Position numbers and translations under genes: made by a program
Origin: Pseudoduganella plicata
GTDB taxonomy: Bacteria; Pseudomonadota; Gammaproteobacteria; Burkholderiales; Burkholderiaceae_D
Assembly: GCF_004421005.1 (NCBI RefSeq)
Contig: NZ_CP038026.1
Location: 124,001-188,000 of the forward strand
Reading direction: 5' to 3'
Length of the DNA: 64,000 nucleotides
Shown here: positions 8,765 to 19,733 of the stretch, in pieces
Layout of the letters: every line of letters starts with the position of its first letter
How positions within the stretch are numbered: the stretch's first letter is position 1
Notes under the pieces: model-generated
What the model was told of the DNA's origin: nothing
The model's input: only the letters and a program-made list of their open reading frames with translations
The model's database searches: none

Positions 8765-9604
8765 ATGCCCGATTGCCACCCCGATTCCGTTACCACCGCC
8801 GCCTGGCAGGCCCGCCTGCGGCTGGGCTTCCGGCGCGACGGTGGCGTGACCCGGCTGGCGCAGCGCGAGCACAGCGGCCCGCTGCGCGTGCAGAAGGCGC
8901 TGTATCCGGAAGATCCGGCAATCTGCCATGCGATCGTCGTGCATCCGCCCGGCGGTGTGGTGGGCGGCGACCGTCTCGCCATTGACGTCCATGTCGGCGA
9001 GACCGCCCACGCATTCCTGACCACGCCCGGTGCGGCCAAGTGGTACCGCGCCAATGGCAAGGTGGCGCACCAGCAGGTGACGCTGGACGTCGCCGCTGGC
9101 GGCTCGCTCGAATGGCTGCCGCAGGAAACCATTCTCTTCAACGATGCCCACGTCGAGCTGGATCATCACGTCACGCTGGCGCCCGATGCCGCCTACCTGG
9201 GCTGCGAAATCCTGTGCCTGGGCCGGCGCGCCGCCGGCGAGACGTTCAACACCGGCCGCATCGGCCAGCGCATGTCGATCCGCCGCGGCGGCCGGCTGCT
9301 GTGGTGGGAGCAGGGCGCGCTGACGCCCGGGCTGCAAGAAAGCCCCGTCGGCATGGCCGGTGCCAGCGTCTGCGCCACGCTGCTGGCCTGTGGGCCACAA
9401 GTCCCGCCGGACGTATTGCAGGCAGTCCGCGCCCTGGCCGACGTTCCGCACTTCGGTGCGACCCAGATGAAATATTTGCTTGCCGTGCGCTGGCTGGGCG
9501 ACGACAGCGAGGCCGCGCGCGACATCATGCTGGCCGCGTGGCGGCTGCTGCGGCCGGCCGTGCTGGCCCGCGAGCCCGCCGACCCGCGCAGCTGGCGCAC
9601 CTGA
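8765..9604 (+). CDS. ureD: Urease accessory protein UreD
   Basis: UreD (UreH) is the scaffold that binds apo-urease and, with UreF and UreG, delivers nickel to the active site. The 279-residue product has normal length and family motifs: [12 protein letters not shown] near residue 60, [10 protein letters not shown] near 87, and [11 protein letters not shown] near 116. It is the first gene of the ureDABCEFG operon, and ureA starts 11 bases after its stop. The start at 8765 sits just downstream of the predicted sigma-54 transcription start; its ribosome-binding site is weak. Confidence 0.95.
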   Translation: MPDCHPDSVTTAAWQARLRLGFRRDGGVTRLAQREHSGPLRVQKALYPEDPAICHAIVVHPPGGVVGGDRLAIDVHVGETAHAFLTTPGAAKWYRANGKVAHQQVTLDVAAGGSLEWLPQETILFNDAHVELDHHVTLAPDAAYLGCEILCLGRRAAGETFNTGRIGQRMSIRRGGRLLWWEQGALTPGLQESPVGMAGASVCATLLACGPQVPPDVLQAVRALADVPHFGATQMKYLLAVRWLGDDSEAARDIMLAAWRLLRPAVLAREPADPRSWRT

Positions 9605-9615
9605 AAGGAAACCTC

Positions 9616-9918
9616 ATGGACCTGACACCCCGCGAAAAAGACAAGATGCTGATCTTCACGGCCGGCCTGCTGGCCGAGCGCCGCCTGGCACGCGGCCTGA
9701 AACTGAACCACCCGGAAAGCGTGGCGCTGATCAGCGCGGCGCTGCTGGAAGGCGCCCGCGACGGCAAGAGCGTGGCGCAGCTGATGTCCGACGGGACAAA
9801 GATCCTGACGCGCGACCAGGTCATGGAAGGCGTCCCGGAAATGATCCCGGACATCCAGGTCGAAGCCACCTTCCCGGACGGCAGCAAGCTCGTGACCGTC
9901 CACAACCCCATCGTGTGA
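9616..9918 (+). CDS. ureA: Urease subunit gamma
   Basis: This 100-residue small structural subunit of urease assembles with UreB and UreC into the (ABC)3 enzyme that hydrolyses urea to ammonia and carbamate. It starts [20 protein letters not shown] and ends VTVHNPI(V), both family hallmarks, with the conserved [10 protein letters not shown] segment near residue 32. An AAAGGAA ribosome-binding site precedes ATG 9616. It lies 7 bases upstream of ureB. Confidence 0.97.
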   Translation: MDLTPREKDKMLIFTAGLLAERRLARGLKLNHPESVALISAALLEGARDGKSVAQLMSDGTKILTRDQVMEGVPEMIPDIQVEATFPDGSKLVTVHNPIV

Positions 9919-9925
9919 GGCCACC

Positions 9926-10239
9926 ATGATTCCCGGCGAATACCAGCTGCAGGCAGGCGAGATCGCGTTGAACGCGGGCCGCGAGACGGACACCGTCGTC
10001 GTTGCCAACAAGGGCGACCGGCCGATCCAGGTCGGCTCCCATTTCCATTTTTTCGAAGTCAACAGCGCGCTGTCGTTCGAACGCTGGAAGGCGTACGGCC
10101 GGCGCCTGAATATCGCTGCGGGTACCGCCGTGCGCTTCGAGCCGGGCCAGCAGCGCACCGTGGAACTGGTGGCGCTGGAAGGCGACCGCGAGGTGTACGG
10201 TTTCTCCGGCAAGGTGATGGGCAAGCTGAAGGACAAGCC

Positions 10240-10243
<4 letters not shown>
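9926..10243 (+). CDS. ureB: Urease subunit beta
   Basis: The 105-residue beta subunit begins MIPGEYQ and contains the core [12 protein letters not shown] near residues 35-47. It wraps the alpha subunit and does not contribute catalytic metal ligands. Length is typical. Its stop codon overlaps the start of ureC by three bases of a TTGA junction (10240-10243), so alpha and beta translation is coupled. Confidence 0.97.
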
Positions 10244-11940
<1,697 letters not shown>

Positions 11941-11968
11941 TTCGCCTGTTCCGTTCCCCGGAGACACC

Positions 11969-12478
11969 ATGCTGACACTGCACACGAAAATCAACGACCC
12001 GCGCGCGCCGGTCGACGGCCGCCTGGTGCTGCCGTACGAGCTGCGCGAAAAATGCCGCCTGCGCGCCACGCTCGACACGGGCGAGGACGTCGCCATCTTT
12101 ACGGTGCGCGGCACCGTGCTGCGCGACGGCGACCTGCTGAAGGGCGACGATGGCCGCGTGGTCCGGATCGAGGCGGCACCCGAGGCGACCTATAAGGTCA
12201 CCTGCGAGAATGCCCACGCGCTGCTGCGCTGCGCTTTCCACCTGGGCAACCGGCACACCCAGGCCCAGGTGGGCGACGGCTTCCTGCGCATCCGCGCCGA
12301 TGCCGTGCTGCGCGAGATGCTGGCCGGCCTCGGTGCCACGGTGCGCGAGCAACTGGCGCCGTTCGAGCCCGAGTCCGGCGCGTATGGCAGCCACGGCGGC
12401 GGTCACCACCACGACCACGGCCCGCTGGCACCCGTGCCGCTGCGCCAGCGCATCCACCGTCCGGGCGACCCGGCATGA
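11969..12478 (+). CDS. ureE: Urease accessory protein UreE, nickel chaperone
   Basis: UreE dimers carry nickel to the UreDFG-apourease complex. This 169-residue protein has the nickel-site region LGNRHTQAQV (about residues 90-100) and a His-rich tail, GGGHHHDHG near 140-148, typical of metal-storing UreE forms. An extra 20 residues follow the His cluster. The last bases overlap the ureF start (ATGA, 12475-12478). Confidence 0.95.
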   Translation: MLTLHTKINDPRAPVDGRLVLPYELREKCRLRATLDTGEDVAIFTVRGTVLRDGDLLKGDDGRVVRIEAAPEATYKVTCENAHALLRCAFHLGNRHTQAQVGDGFLRIRADAVLREMLAGLGATVREQLAPFEPESGAYGSHGGGHHHDHGPLAPVPLRQRIHRPGDPA

Positions 12479-13158
12479 TCGGCGCGGCGCAATTGCTGCA
12501 CCTGCTGCAGCTGGCCAGCCCGTCGCTGCCAATCGGTGCCTACAGCTACTCGCAGGGGCTGGAAGCGGCCCTGGAAGGCGGCCTGGTAACGGATGCGGAC
12601 AGCGCCAGGCGCTGGATCGTGCACCAGCTGCACGACGTCGTGGCAGCCTGGGAGGCGCCCATGACGTGGCGGCTGATGGCGGCGTTCACGGCGCGCGATG
12701 CGCCCCTGGCGGCCGAGCTGTCGGAACAGTTCCTGGCGTCGCGCGACACGTCCGAGCTGCGTGCCGAGACGGTGCAGATGGGCTTCTCGCTGGCCCGCCT
12801 GATCGGCGAACTGGGCATCGCTGACGAGGGCGCGCTGGCGATGCTGCAGGCGCATGGCGAAGTGCCGCTACCGGCGGCGTATGCGTGCGCTGTCGCCGCG
12901 CTGGCCATCCCGCACGAGGAGGCGCTGCTCGGGCTGTTGTTTGCGTGGGCGGAAAACCAGGTGCTGGTCTGCGTCAAGTCCGTGCCGCTGGGGCAGGTGG
13001 CGGGACAGAAGCTGCTGCTGTCGCTGCGCCCGGAACTGGAAGTGGCCGCGCTGCGGGCCCGGTCGCTGGCAGACCGGGAATTGTCGAACTGGTCGCCGGC
13101 GTTCTCGATGCTGTCGATGCGGCACGAGGTGCAGTACAGCCGCCTGTACAGATCATGA
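12475..13158 (+). CDS. ureF: Urease accessory protein UreF
   Basis: UreF (227 residues) bridges UreD and UreG and acts on the GTPase cycle of UreG during nickel insertion. Family motifs are [16 protein letters not shown] near the N-terminus and [14 protein letters not shown] near residue 170. The start overlaps the ureE stop by four bases, and ureG follows 11 bases after its stop. Length and order are those of a standard proteobacterial urease operon. Confidence 0.96.
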   Translation: MIGAAQLLHLLQLASPSLPIGAYSYSQGLEAALEGGLVTDADSARRWIVHQLHDVVAAWEAPMTWRLMAAFTARDAPLAAELSEQFLASRDTSELRAETVQMGFSLARLIGELGIADEGALAMLQAHGEVPLPAAYACAVAALAIPHEEALLGLLFAWAENQVLVCVKSVPLGQVAGQKLLLSLRPELEVAALRARSLADRELSNWSPAFSMLSMRHEVQYSRLYRS

Positions 13159-13169
13159 AAGGAATCACG

Positions 13170-13793
13170 ATGAAGATGGGATCGGACCCGCTGCGGGTCG
13201 GTATCGGCGGGCCGGTCGGCTCGGGCAAGACGGCGCTGTGCGAGATGCTGTGCAAGGGCATGCGCGAGCGCTACGACATGGCCGTCATCACCAACGACAT
13301 CTATACCCGCGAGGACATGGAAATCCTGCTGCGCGCGGACGCGCTGCCGGCCGCGCGGCTGATGGGCGTGGAGACGGGCGGCTGCCCGCACACGGCGATC
13401 CGCGAGGACGCGTCGATCAACCTGGAGGCGATCGCCCGGATGCAGGCCGACTTTCCCGACCTGGACCTGATCCTGGTGGAGTCGGGCGGCGACAACCTGG
13501 CGGCCACGTTCAGTCCCGAGCTGTCCGACCTGACGCTGTACGTGATCGACGTGGCGGCCGGCGAGAAGATCCCGCGCAAGGGCGGGCCCGGCATCACGCG
13601 CTCGGACCTCCTCATCATCAACAAGACGGATCTGGCGCCGCACGTGGGCGCCGACCTGGGCGTGATGGCACGCGATGCCGCGCGCATGCGCGGCGACCGG
13701 CCGTTCGTGTTCACCAATCTGAAGCGGGGCGACGGTGTCGACAAGGTGATCGCGTTCATCCGCGAGCACGGTCTGATGGAAGCCTCCGGGTAA
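13170..13793 (+). CDS. ureG: Urease accessory GTPase UreG
   Basis: UreG is a SIMIBI-class GTPase whose hydrolysis cycle drives nickel transfer. I choose ATG 13170 ([14 protein letters not shown]) because AAAGGA lies seven bases upstream; it gives 207 residues. The P-loop [11 protein letters not shown], the metal-binding Cys-Pro-His motif in [23 protein letters not shown] and the base-recognition [10 protein letters not shown] are all present. It is the last gene of the urease operon; the next gene is convergent. Confidence 0.97.
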   Translation: MKMGSDPLRVGIGGPVGSGKTALCEMLCKGMRERYDMAVITNDIYTREDMEILLRADALPAARLMGVETGGCPHTAIREDASINLEAIARMQADFPDLDLILVESGGDNLAATFSPELSDLTLYVIDVAAGEKIPRKGGPGITRSDLLIINKTDLAPHVGADLGVMARDAARMRGDRPFVFTNLKRGDGVDKVIAFIREHGLMEASG

Positions 13794-13834
13794 GCGCCCG
13801 TCGGCGGGGCTTCGTTGCGTGCTCGGACGCGTGC

Positions 13835-14455
13835 TCAGTTACGTGGACTTTCGCGCCGCTCCGACAGCACGATGGGCGCCGCGTTCTCCGGGTGCTTGCC
13901 CTGGATCCCCTCGTACACGGCGCGGATGGCTGCCATGTCGCGCTCCTGGTCGCCCGTCAGCCAGACGTGGTCCGCCATGCTGAGGATCCGGTTCGCGTAA
14001 TCGAGGTAGACCAGGCACAGCGGCACTTGCGCTTCCATGGCCAGGTGATAGAAACCGCTTTTCCAGTGCGGCCGGTAGCCGCGCGTGCCTTCCGGCGTGA
14101 TGGTCAGCCAGTACCACGGCGCCGCGTTCATGCGCGCGGCCTGCGCGCGGATCATGCCGCTGGCCGCGCTGCGGTCGACGGGCTGCCCGCCCAGCGCGAG
14201 GAACCATTTGCCCAGCACGGGAATCCGGAACAGCGAATCCTTCCCCAGCCACAGGAACGGCAGGTCCACGGCCCATTTGCTGAACAGGCCGATGGGGAAA
14301 TCCCAGTTCGACGTATGCGGGTAAACCACCAGGATGCCGCGCGGTCCCGGCAGGGGGCGATACATCATTTTCCAGCCAAACAGATGCAGCACGCGCAACG
14401 CCAGGCGCTGTCGTCGTGTGGGCAGTTGGGCAGGCTCGAGCCTGTAATTGGTCAT
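13835..14455 (-). CDS. 1-acyl-glycerol-3-phosphate acyltransferase family protein
   Basis: A 206-residue PlsC-like acyltransferase that would transfer a fatty acyl chain to a glycerophosphate or other hydroxyl acceptor at the membrane. The catalytic HX4D is HTSNWD near residue 50, and the substrate-binding TPEGTR lies near 120. The start at 14455 (MTNYRLEPAQL) has CAGGAA upstream; the frame remains open further upstream but without protein character. The HTSNWD form, with a nearby GKDSLF and GGQPVDRS, belongs to a subgroup often annotated only at family level. It is convergent with ureG. Confidence 0.85.
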   Translation of the reverse strand: MTNYRLEPAQLPTRRQRLALRVLHLFGWKMMYRPLPGPRGILVVYPHTSNWDFPIGLFSKWAVDLPFLWLGKDSLFRIPVLGKWFLALGGQPVDRSAASGMIRAQAARMNAAPWYWLTITPEGTRGYRPHWKSGFYHLAMEAQVPLCLVYLDYANRILSMADHVWLTGDQERDMAAIRAVYEGIQGKHPENAAPIVLSERRESPRN

Positions 14456-14738
14456 GCATTGTTCCTGTGAATGGCATGGGCGTGGGGCGCATTGCGCGAG
14501 AGCGGCGCGACAGCCGACGTGACGCACGTTTCACGTTGTGAAAACCGCGGACGAAATTCTATCCCGTTCGCAAGAGGCAGGGCAAGCACAGTTGCCAGAA
14601 TGAAAAAACGTTTCCGCAGCAGCGCTGCGGACCGTCTGTCGTTCCCGTGCCCGGCAGTGCCGTAGCCGTGGCAGGCGAAGGTGCGCCATTTGGGGTAAGG
14701 TAGCGTGCCGTACATCCAGAACATAAAGGAACAATACG

Positions 14739-15706
14739 ATGTCCCGTAACGTTATATTGCGCCGCGTCGCGCTGGCTGCCGTTCCGTTCGCCGCGCTGGC
14801 GCTGGCCGGCAATGCCGCCCTGGCTGCGGCACCGATGGTCAAGACCCAGGCGCCCGGTTTCTACCGCACGATGGTGGGCGACTTCGAAGTGACGGTCGTC
14901 AGCGACGGCACCGTCGATCTGCCGATGGACAAGCTGCTGCAAGCGCCCAAGGCCAAAATCGAGGGGCGCTGAGCCGCAACTTCCTCAGCGCGCCCGTCGA
15001 GACGTCCGTCAACGCTTTCCTGGTCAACACGGGCAGCAAGCTGGTACTGGTGGACGCCGGCGCCGGCAACCTGTTCGGCCCCACCCTGGGCAAGCTGCTG
15101 ACCAGCATCAAGGCTGCCGGCTACCAGCCCGAGCAGATCGATGAGATCTTCATCACGCACATGCATCCGGACCATGTCGGCGGCCTGAATACGGGCGACA
15201 AGCCGGCCTTTCCGAATGCTGTCGTGCGCGCCGACCGGCATGACACCGACTATTGGCTCAGCAAGACGCAAATGGATGCCGCACCGGCCGACAAGAAGGG
15301 CTACTTCCAGGGCGCCCAGGGCGCGCTGGGGCCGTATGCGGGCGCCAACAAGCTGCAGCCGTTCAGCGGCGGCACGCAGCTGGTGCCGGGCGTGCGCGCC
15401 ACGTCGAGCTACGGCCATACGCCAGGGCACACCAGTTATGTCGTGGAAAGCCGCGGCCAGAAGCTGGTGCTGCTGGGCGACATCATGCACGCGAAGTTCG
15501 TCCAGTTCGACGACCCGTCCGTGACGATTGCCTTCGACAGCGACAGCAAGGCGGCGCTGGCGGCCCGCAAGGCCGCGTTTGCCGAAGCGGCCAAGGGTGG
15601 CTACCTGATCGGTGCCGCCCATCTGCCGTTCCCGGGTCTGGGCCATCTGCGCAGCAGCGGCAAGGGGTACGAGTTCGTTCCCGTCAACTACACCGTGCCG
15701 CGCTGA
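14739..15706 (+). pseudogene. MBL-fold metallo-hydrolase, exported, frameshifted
   Basis: The first frame (14739-14972) encodes a signal peptide (LAAVPFAALALAGNAALAAA) and the first strands of a metallo-beta-lactamase fold, then hits TGA. The rest, SRNFLSAPVETSVNAFLVN onward, continues in another frame to 15706. It includes the dinuclear metal motif THMHPDHVGGL, the later GHTPGHTSY histidine region and a C-terminal GAAHLPFPG. One base added in the GGGG run at 14966-14969 (for example GAGGCGGCGCTG) restores a 322-residue protein. This is either a real frameshift or a sequencing deletion. The intact homologue would be a periplasmic hydrolase of unknown substrate. Confidence 0.85.
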
Positions 15707-15725
15707 GGCGGGGCCAGGCTGAGAC

Positions 15726-15755
15726 AAAAAAAGGTCGCCGCGGCGACCTTTTTTT
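15726..15755. terminator. Bidirectional rho-independent terminator
   Basis: A perfect 15-base inverted repeat, with seven A, GGTCGCCG / CGGCGACC and seven T. It serves the MBL gene on the plus strand and the ene-reductase gene (stop at 15786) on the minus strand. Confidence 0.9.
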
Positions 15756-15785
15756 GCGAAGAACGACCGACTATCCGACAGCCGC

Positions 15786-16838
15786 TTACGCCAGCGCCGG
15801 GTAGTCCGTATACCCCTCCGGGCCGTTGCCGTAGATGACATTCGGACGCAGCGGGTTCAGCGGCGCGCGCAGCCGCAGGCGCTCCGGCAGGTCCGGGTTG
15901 GCGATGAAATCCTTGCCCCAGGCGATGGCGTCGGCGGTTCCCTCGTCCAGGGCCTTTTGCGCCGCTTCCAGGCTGAACTGCTCGTTGGCGATATAGATGC
16001 CGCCGAATTGCTTCTTCAGCAGCGGGCCCAGGCTGTCTTCGCCCACGGCTTCCCGTGCGAAGATGAACGCGATCTTGCGCTTGCCCAGTTCACGCGCGAC
16101 GTAGCCGAACGTGCCGGCCGGATCGGAGTCCCCCATGTCGTGCGAGTCGCTGCGCGGTGCCAGGTGCATGCCGACGCGGTCGGGGCCCCAGACGGCGATG
16201 GCCGCGTCCGTCACTTCCAGCAGCAGGCGGGCGCGGTTTTCGACCGGCCCGCCGTACTGGTCGGTGCGCTGGTTGGTACTGTCCTGCAGGAACTGGTCGA
16301 GCAGGTAGCCGTTGGCACCGTGGATCTCGACGCCGTCGAAGCCGGCCTTTTTCGCGTTTTCCGCACCCAGGCGGTAGGCCGCCACCACATCGGCAACCTC
16401 GGCCGTCGTCAGGGCGCGTGGCACGGGGTAGGGGCGCATCGGGCGCAGCAGGCTGACGTGGCCCTGAGCGGCAATGGCGCTTGGCGCCACGGGCGCTTCG
16501 CCGTTCAGCAGGCTCGGGTCGGAGATACGGCCCACGTGCCACAGCTGCATGAAGATCTTGCCGCCGCGTGCGTGCACGGCCTGCGTGACGAGCTTCCAGC
16601 CTTCCACCTGCTCGTCGGACCAGATGCCGGGCGTGTTCTCGTAACCGACGCCCTGCGGCGTGACCGACGTGGCCTCGGACAGGATCAGGCCGGCGCTGGC
16701 ACGCTGCGCATAATATTCGGCCATGAGCGCGTTGGGCACGCGACCTTCGCGGGCGCGGGCGCGGGTCAGCGGCGCCATGATGACGCGGTTTTTCAGGGGC
16801 AGGTCGCCAACGGTGACGGGATCGAACAGTGTGGTCAT
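15786..16838 (-). CDS. Alkene reductase, old yellow enzyme family
   Basis: A 350-residue FMN-dependent ene-reductase (NemA/OYE type) that reduces activated C=C bonds, nitro-esters or quinone-like electrophiles using NAD(P)H. It starts MTTLFDPVTVGDLPLKNRV at 16838, with an AGGAAGAG ribosome-binding site. Family landmarks are MAPLTRARA near 21, QLWHVGRISDP near 100, the FMN/substrate pair in GVEIHGANGYLLDQFLQD near 180, and a C-terminal GKDFIANPDLPERL. It lies 50 bases downstream of the ArsR gene on the same strand, so redox- or electrophile-responsive induction is plausible. Confidence 0.93.
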   Translation of the reverse strand: MTTLFDPVTVGDLPLKNRVIMAPLTRARAREGRVPNALMAEYYAQRASAGLILSEATSVTPQGVGYENTPGIWSDEQVEGWKLVTQAVHARGGKIFMQLWHVGRISDPSLLNGEAPVAPSAIAAQGHVSLLRPMRPYPVPRALTTAEVADVVAAYRLGAENAKKAGFDGVEIHGANGYLLDQFLQDSTNQRTDQYGGPVENRARLLLEVTDAAIAVWGPDRVGMHLAPRSDSHDMGDSDPAGTFGYVARELGKRKIAFIFAREAVGEDSLGPLLKKQFGGIYIANEQFSLEAAQKALDEGTADAIAWGKDFIANPDLPERLRLRAPLNPLRPNVIYGNGPEGYTDYPALA

Positions 16839-16888
16839 TTTCTCTTCCTGTGATGAGGCGCTGCCGGCCGCCGCGCGGGCGCGGGCCG

Positions 16889-17194
16889 TTACAGACCGAG
16901 GTTCATATGGTCGAGGAAACCCTGGATGACTTCGTCGTTGCGCCTGAACATATTCCACTGTCCCAGCCGCGTCACGGTCACCAGCCCGGCCTTTTGCAGG
17001 ATCGCCAGGTGGCCCGATACCGTCGACTGCGACAGGCCGCAGCGCTGGTCGATCATGCTGGCGCACACGCCCAGCGAGACCGGATGCAACTGCTGCGAAA
17101 AATAGGTGTCCGGCTCCTTCAGCCACGCGAGGATCTGGCGCCGCACAGGATTGGCCAGCGCCTTGTGGATCGCGTCGATGTCGAGTTCAGTCAT
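16889..17194 (-). CDS. ArsR family winged-helix transcriptional regulator
   Basis: A 101-residue repressor-type protein. The start at 17194 (MTELDIDAIHKALANPVRRQ) follows GGAG. The recognition helix lies around GLSQSTVSGHLAILQKAGLV, and no metal-binding Cys cluster of the classical ELCVCDL type is seen; single cysteines in GVCASMIDQRC could be redox sensors (inference). It is the first gene of an operon with the ene-reductase, an arrangement typical of self-regulated detoxification units. An inverted repeat 20 bases upstream of its start is a likely operator. Confidence 0.88.
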   Translation of the reverse strand: MTELDIDAIHKALANPVRRQILAWLKEPDTYFSQQLHPVSLGVCASMIDQRCGLSQSTVSGHLAILQKAGLVTVTRLGQWNMFRRNDEVIQGFLDHMNLGL

Positions 17195-17213
17195 GGGTTT
17201 CTCCGATGCTTGC

Positions 17214-17229
17214 ATCGGCATTCGCCGAT
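17214..17229. promoter_or_regulatory. Putative ArsR operator
   Basis: The inverted repeat ATCGGC-ATTC-GCCGAT lies 20 bases upstream of the ArsR start, extended imperfectly by flanking TGC and GTGCA. Position and symmetry suit autoregulation by the adjacent ArsR protein; binding is inferred. Confidence 0.5.
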
Positions 17230-17320
17230 GTGCATATTGGTATTCTACGATATAGGCGGGGCGCCTGCAGGCGATGCCCGAAATCTTGCAAGGGCGGAAT
17301 GATATACTGTCGAGCCACCC

Positions 17321-17377
17321 GCGGGGACGACCCCGCCGGCTCGAACGCCGCCGGGTTCAGGCAGGGACGACCTTGCC
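17321..17377 (+). ncRNA. Guanidine-II riboswitch (mini-ykkC)
   Basis: Two hairpins, each closed by an ACGA tetraloop, define this class. P1 is GCGGGG-ACGA-CCCCGC (17321-17336). P2 is GGCAGGG-ACGA-CCTTGCC (17360-17377), with one G-T pair. P2 ends eight bases before the GGAGAG ribosome-binding site of the downstream gdx gene, the usual geometry for translational control: guanidinium bound by the two loops frees the ribosome site. A TATACT -10-like hexamer lies at 17303-17308. The downstream gene being a Gdx exporter confirms the call. Confidence 0.93.
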
Positions 17378-17393
17378 ATAATTTGGAGAGTTT

Positions 17394-17714
17394 ATGTCCT
17401 GGATATTCCTGTTTTTCGCGGGCCTCCTGGAAGTCGCGTGGGCCGTCGGGTTGAAATATACGGCCGGCTTTACGCGGCTCGTTCCCAGTGGCCTGACGCT
17501 GCTGGCAATGCTGGGCAGTATCGGCTTGCTGGGCCTGGCGCTGCGCCACCTGCCGCTTGGCACGGCCTACGCCGTCTGGACGGGCATCGGTACCGTCGGC
17601 ACCGCCGCGTTCGGCATGATCGTGCTGGGCGAGCCGGCCGGCGCCGCACGGCTGCTGTGCATCGGGCTGATCGTGGCCGGCATCGTCGGCCTGAAGCTGC
17701 TGTCGCCGCACTGA
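17394..17714 (+). CDS. gdx: Gdx/SugE guanidinium exporter, SMR family
   Basis: A 106-residue four-helix small multidrug resistance protein. The proton/substrate-coupling glutamate is E13 ([12 protein letters not shown]), and the conserved [17 protein letters not shown] lies in helix 3. Members with this sequence type and a mini-ykkC leader are guanidinium/proton antiporters working as antiparallel dimers in the inner membrane. The start at ATG 17394 has GGAGAG upstream. A proline-racemase-family gene begins 12 bases after its stop and probably shares the riboswitch-controlled message. Confidence 0.95.
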   Translation: MSWIFLFFAGLLEVAWAVGLKYTAGFTRLVPSGLTLLAMLGSIGLLGLALRHLPLGTAYAVWTGIGTVGTAAFGMIVLGEPAGAARLLCIGLIVAGIVGLKLLSPH

Positions 17715-17726
17715 CGGGGCCACCGC

Positions 17727-18686
17727 ATGCAGTCCATTTCGATCGTCGATTCCCACACGGGCGGCGAGCCGACCCGCCTGATCGTCGGGGGCGGCCCCGA
17801 CCTCGGGTCCGGCCCGCTGTCCGAACGGCTGGCGCGCATGCGCGAGCAGTACGACCGCTTCCGCACCGCCACCGTCTGCGAGCCGCGCGGCTCGGACGTG
17901 CTGGTGGGAGCGCTGTTGTGCGAACCGCATGCGCCCGACTGCGTCGCGGGCGTCATCTTCTTCAACAATGTAGGGTATCTCGGCATGTGCGGCCACGGCA
18001 CGATCGGCCTGGTCGTGTCGCTGGCACACATGGGGCGCGTCAAGCCCGGCGTGCACCGCATCGACACCCCCGTGGGCGTTGTCATGGCAACCCTGCATGA
18101 CGATGGCAGCGTCACCGTCGACAACGTGCCGGCGCGGCGCACGCGCCATGCGGTCCAGGTCGAGGTGCCGGGTCACGGCCCGGTGACGGGCGACGTGGCG
18201 TGGGGCGGCAACTGGTTCTTCCTGATCGGCGCGCATCCGTTTGCCGTCGTGCCCGGGGAAATCGACGCGCTGACGGCGTTCTGCGTGGCCGTCGGCGACG
18301 CGCTGGCCGCCCATGGCATCACCGGCGACGACGGCGCGGCGATCGATCACATCGAAGTGTTCGGCGCGCCGCGCAGCGCGCAGGAGGCGGACAGCCGCAG
18401 CTTCGTGCTCTGTCCGGGCAAGGCGTACGACCGCTCGCCCTGCGGCACGGGCACGAGCGCCAAGCTGGCGTGCCTGGCGGCGGACGGCAAGCTGGCGCCC
18501 GGCGTCGTGTGGCGCCAGCAAAGCATCATCGGCAGCGTGTTCGAAGGCAGCTACCGGATCGAAGCGCGGATGGACGGCGAGCTGGTGTTGCCGTCGATCC
18601 GCGGACGTGCCTGGGTCAACAGCGAGGCGCGTCTGCTGGTCGATGACGGCGATCCGTTTGGCTGGGGCATTGCGCCTGGGACCTAA
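17727..18686 (+). CDS. Proline racemase family protein (4-hydroxyproline 2-epimerase type)
   Basis: This is a 319-residue cofactor-independent enzyme. Two catalytic cysteines are present: C88 in MCGHGTIG and C239 in SPCGTGTSA. Retention of both thiols fits racemase/epimerase activity (proline or 4-hydroxyproline) rather than the Thr-containing 3-hydroxyproline dehydratases. Length is normal. The unusual point is its place 12 bases behind the riboswitch-controlled gdx gene; usual partners such as hydroxyproline oxidase or deaminase are absent. The stop overlaps the convergent deacylase gene by four bases. Exact substrate is uncertain. Confidence 0.88.
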   Translation: MQSISIVDSHTGGEPTRLIVGGGPDLGSGPLSERLARMREQYDRFRTATVCEPRGSDVLVGALLCEPHAPDCVAGVIFFNNVGYLGMCGHGTIGLVVSLAHMGRVKPGVHRIDTPVGVVMATLHDDGSVTVDNVPARRTRHAVQVEVPGHGPVTGDVAWGGNWFFLIGAHPFAVVPGEIDALTAFCVAVGDALAAHGITGDDGAAIDHIEVFGAPRSAQEADSRSFVLCPGKAYDRSPCGTGTSAKLACLAADGKLAPGVVWRQQSIIGSVFEGSYRIEARMDGELVLPSIRGRAWVNSEARLLVDDGDPFGWGIAPGT

Positions 18687-19642
18687 AAATCGGCGACAGT
18701 GCGCGCCAGGTAGAACCACTCCTGGTTGGCGCGGGCAGCGGTGTCGGGGAACAGCATCATCGCATCGTACGGCGCCAGCACCGGCGTGCCGTCGGCGCGC
18801 CGGCCGATCTCCGCGCCCGCCGCGACGCGGTCGAAACTGGACCAGGGTCGGGTGAAGACATCGTCGTCGTGCATCTTGTCGTGCACCTCCATCATCGACA
18901 GCGCCTCCATCCTATCGCGCGCGATCGCCATTGGCGCCGGCGCCTCGATCAGCCGCAGGTGCGCCAGCGTGTTCATGATCGCCTGCCACGCCACGCGGGG
19001 CGCCTGTGGGTCGTCATGCTGGCCGCACTCGAGCGTCAGCGCGTAGCCGCCCGTCGTGCGCATGTATTCCGTCGTGCCGACGCCGTAGCGCAGCACCGTT
19101 TGCAGCCGGCTGTCGCCGCTCAGCCGGCGCTGCACGCCCGCACCGTAGGTCCGCAGCCAGCCATCGACGAATCTGCGCACGCCCAGCACCCGCGCCAGCG
19201 CGCGTTCTTCGGCCTCGTGACAAAACGGCTCCAGCGGCCCGTCGTTGTCGCGCGGCCCGACCATGACGAACGGCTCGCCCGGCGCATTGAACGAGTGCAG
19301 ATCCAGCAGCACGTCGTGGGCCGCCAGCAGGGGGCACAGCCAGTTCGCCACGCGGTCTTCGAAGTCCTCGGGGCTATCGGTAGGGAACAGATTGCGGTTC
19401 AGGTTACGTTCGCCCGCCCGTTCGCCTTTGGCGTAGGCGAGGGGATTGGTCACCGGCACGAACGTGACGCTGCCGGCGGCAATGGTCAGCGCGCCGCTGT
19501 CGAGTTGCCGCATGACGCGCAGGATGCCCTGCGTGCCCGCCGTTTCGTTGCCGTGCACGGCGCCCGTGACGATCAGTCTGGGTCCGGCACCCAGGCCGGT
19601 ATAGGTCACGGAGCGGAACTGCAGCGCGGCGGTGGCGGTCAT
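18683..19642 (-). CDS. Succinylglutamate desuccinylase/aspartoacylase family protein (M14-like)
   Basis: A 319-residue zinc-dependent amidohydrolase of the AstE/AspA branch of the M14 carboxypeptidase fold. The metal motif HGNE is in [12 protein letters not shown] near residue 30, the NRNLFP segment near 85 and the third ligand in LLDLHSFN near 120. Such enzymes remove acyl groups from N-acyl amino acids. I set the start at 19642 ([11 protein letters not shown]), preceded by AGAGG. A divergent O-acyltransferase gene begins 91 bases upstream; its convergent neighbour is the proline-racemase-family gene. The substrate is not predictable. Confidence 0.85.
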   Translation of the reverse strand: MTATAALQFRSVTYTGLGAGPRLIVTGAVHGNETAGTQGILRVMRQLDSGALTIAAGSVTFVPVTNPLAYAKGERAGERNLNRNLFPTDSPEDFEDRVANWLCPLLAAHDVLLDLHSFNAPGEPFVMVGPRDNDGPLEPFCHEAEERALARVLGVRRFVDGWLRTYGAGVQRRLSGDSRLQTVLRYGVGTTEYMRTTGGYALTLECGQHDDPQAPRVAWQAIMNTLAHLRLIEAPAPMAIARDRMEALSMMEVHDKMHDDDVFTRPWSSFDRVAAGAEIGRRADGTPVLAPYDAMMLFPDTAARANQEWFYLARTVADF

Positions 19643-19733
19643 CGGGGCCTCTGGGTCTCGGAGCAAGCGGGGAGCATCATTCTAGCGGCATTCGGGCAGC
19701 CGGCACGACAGGGGCGGCGGTTAAAATGCCGGC

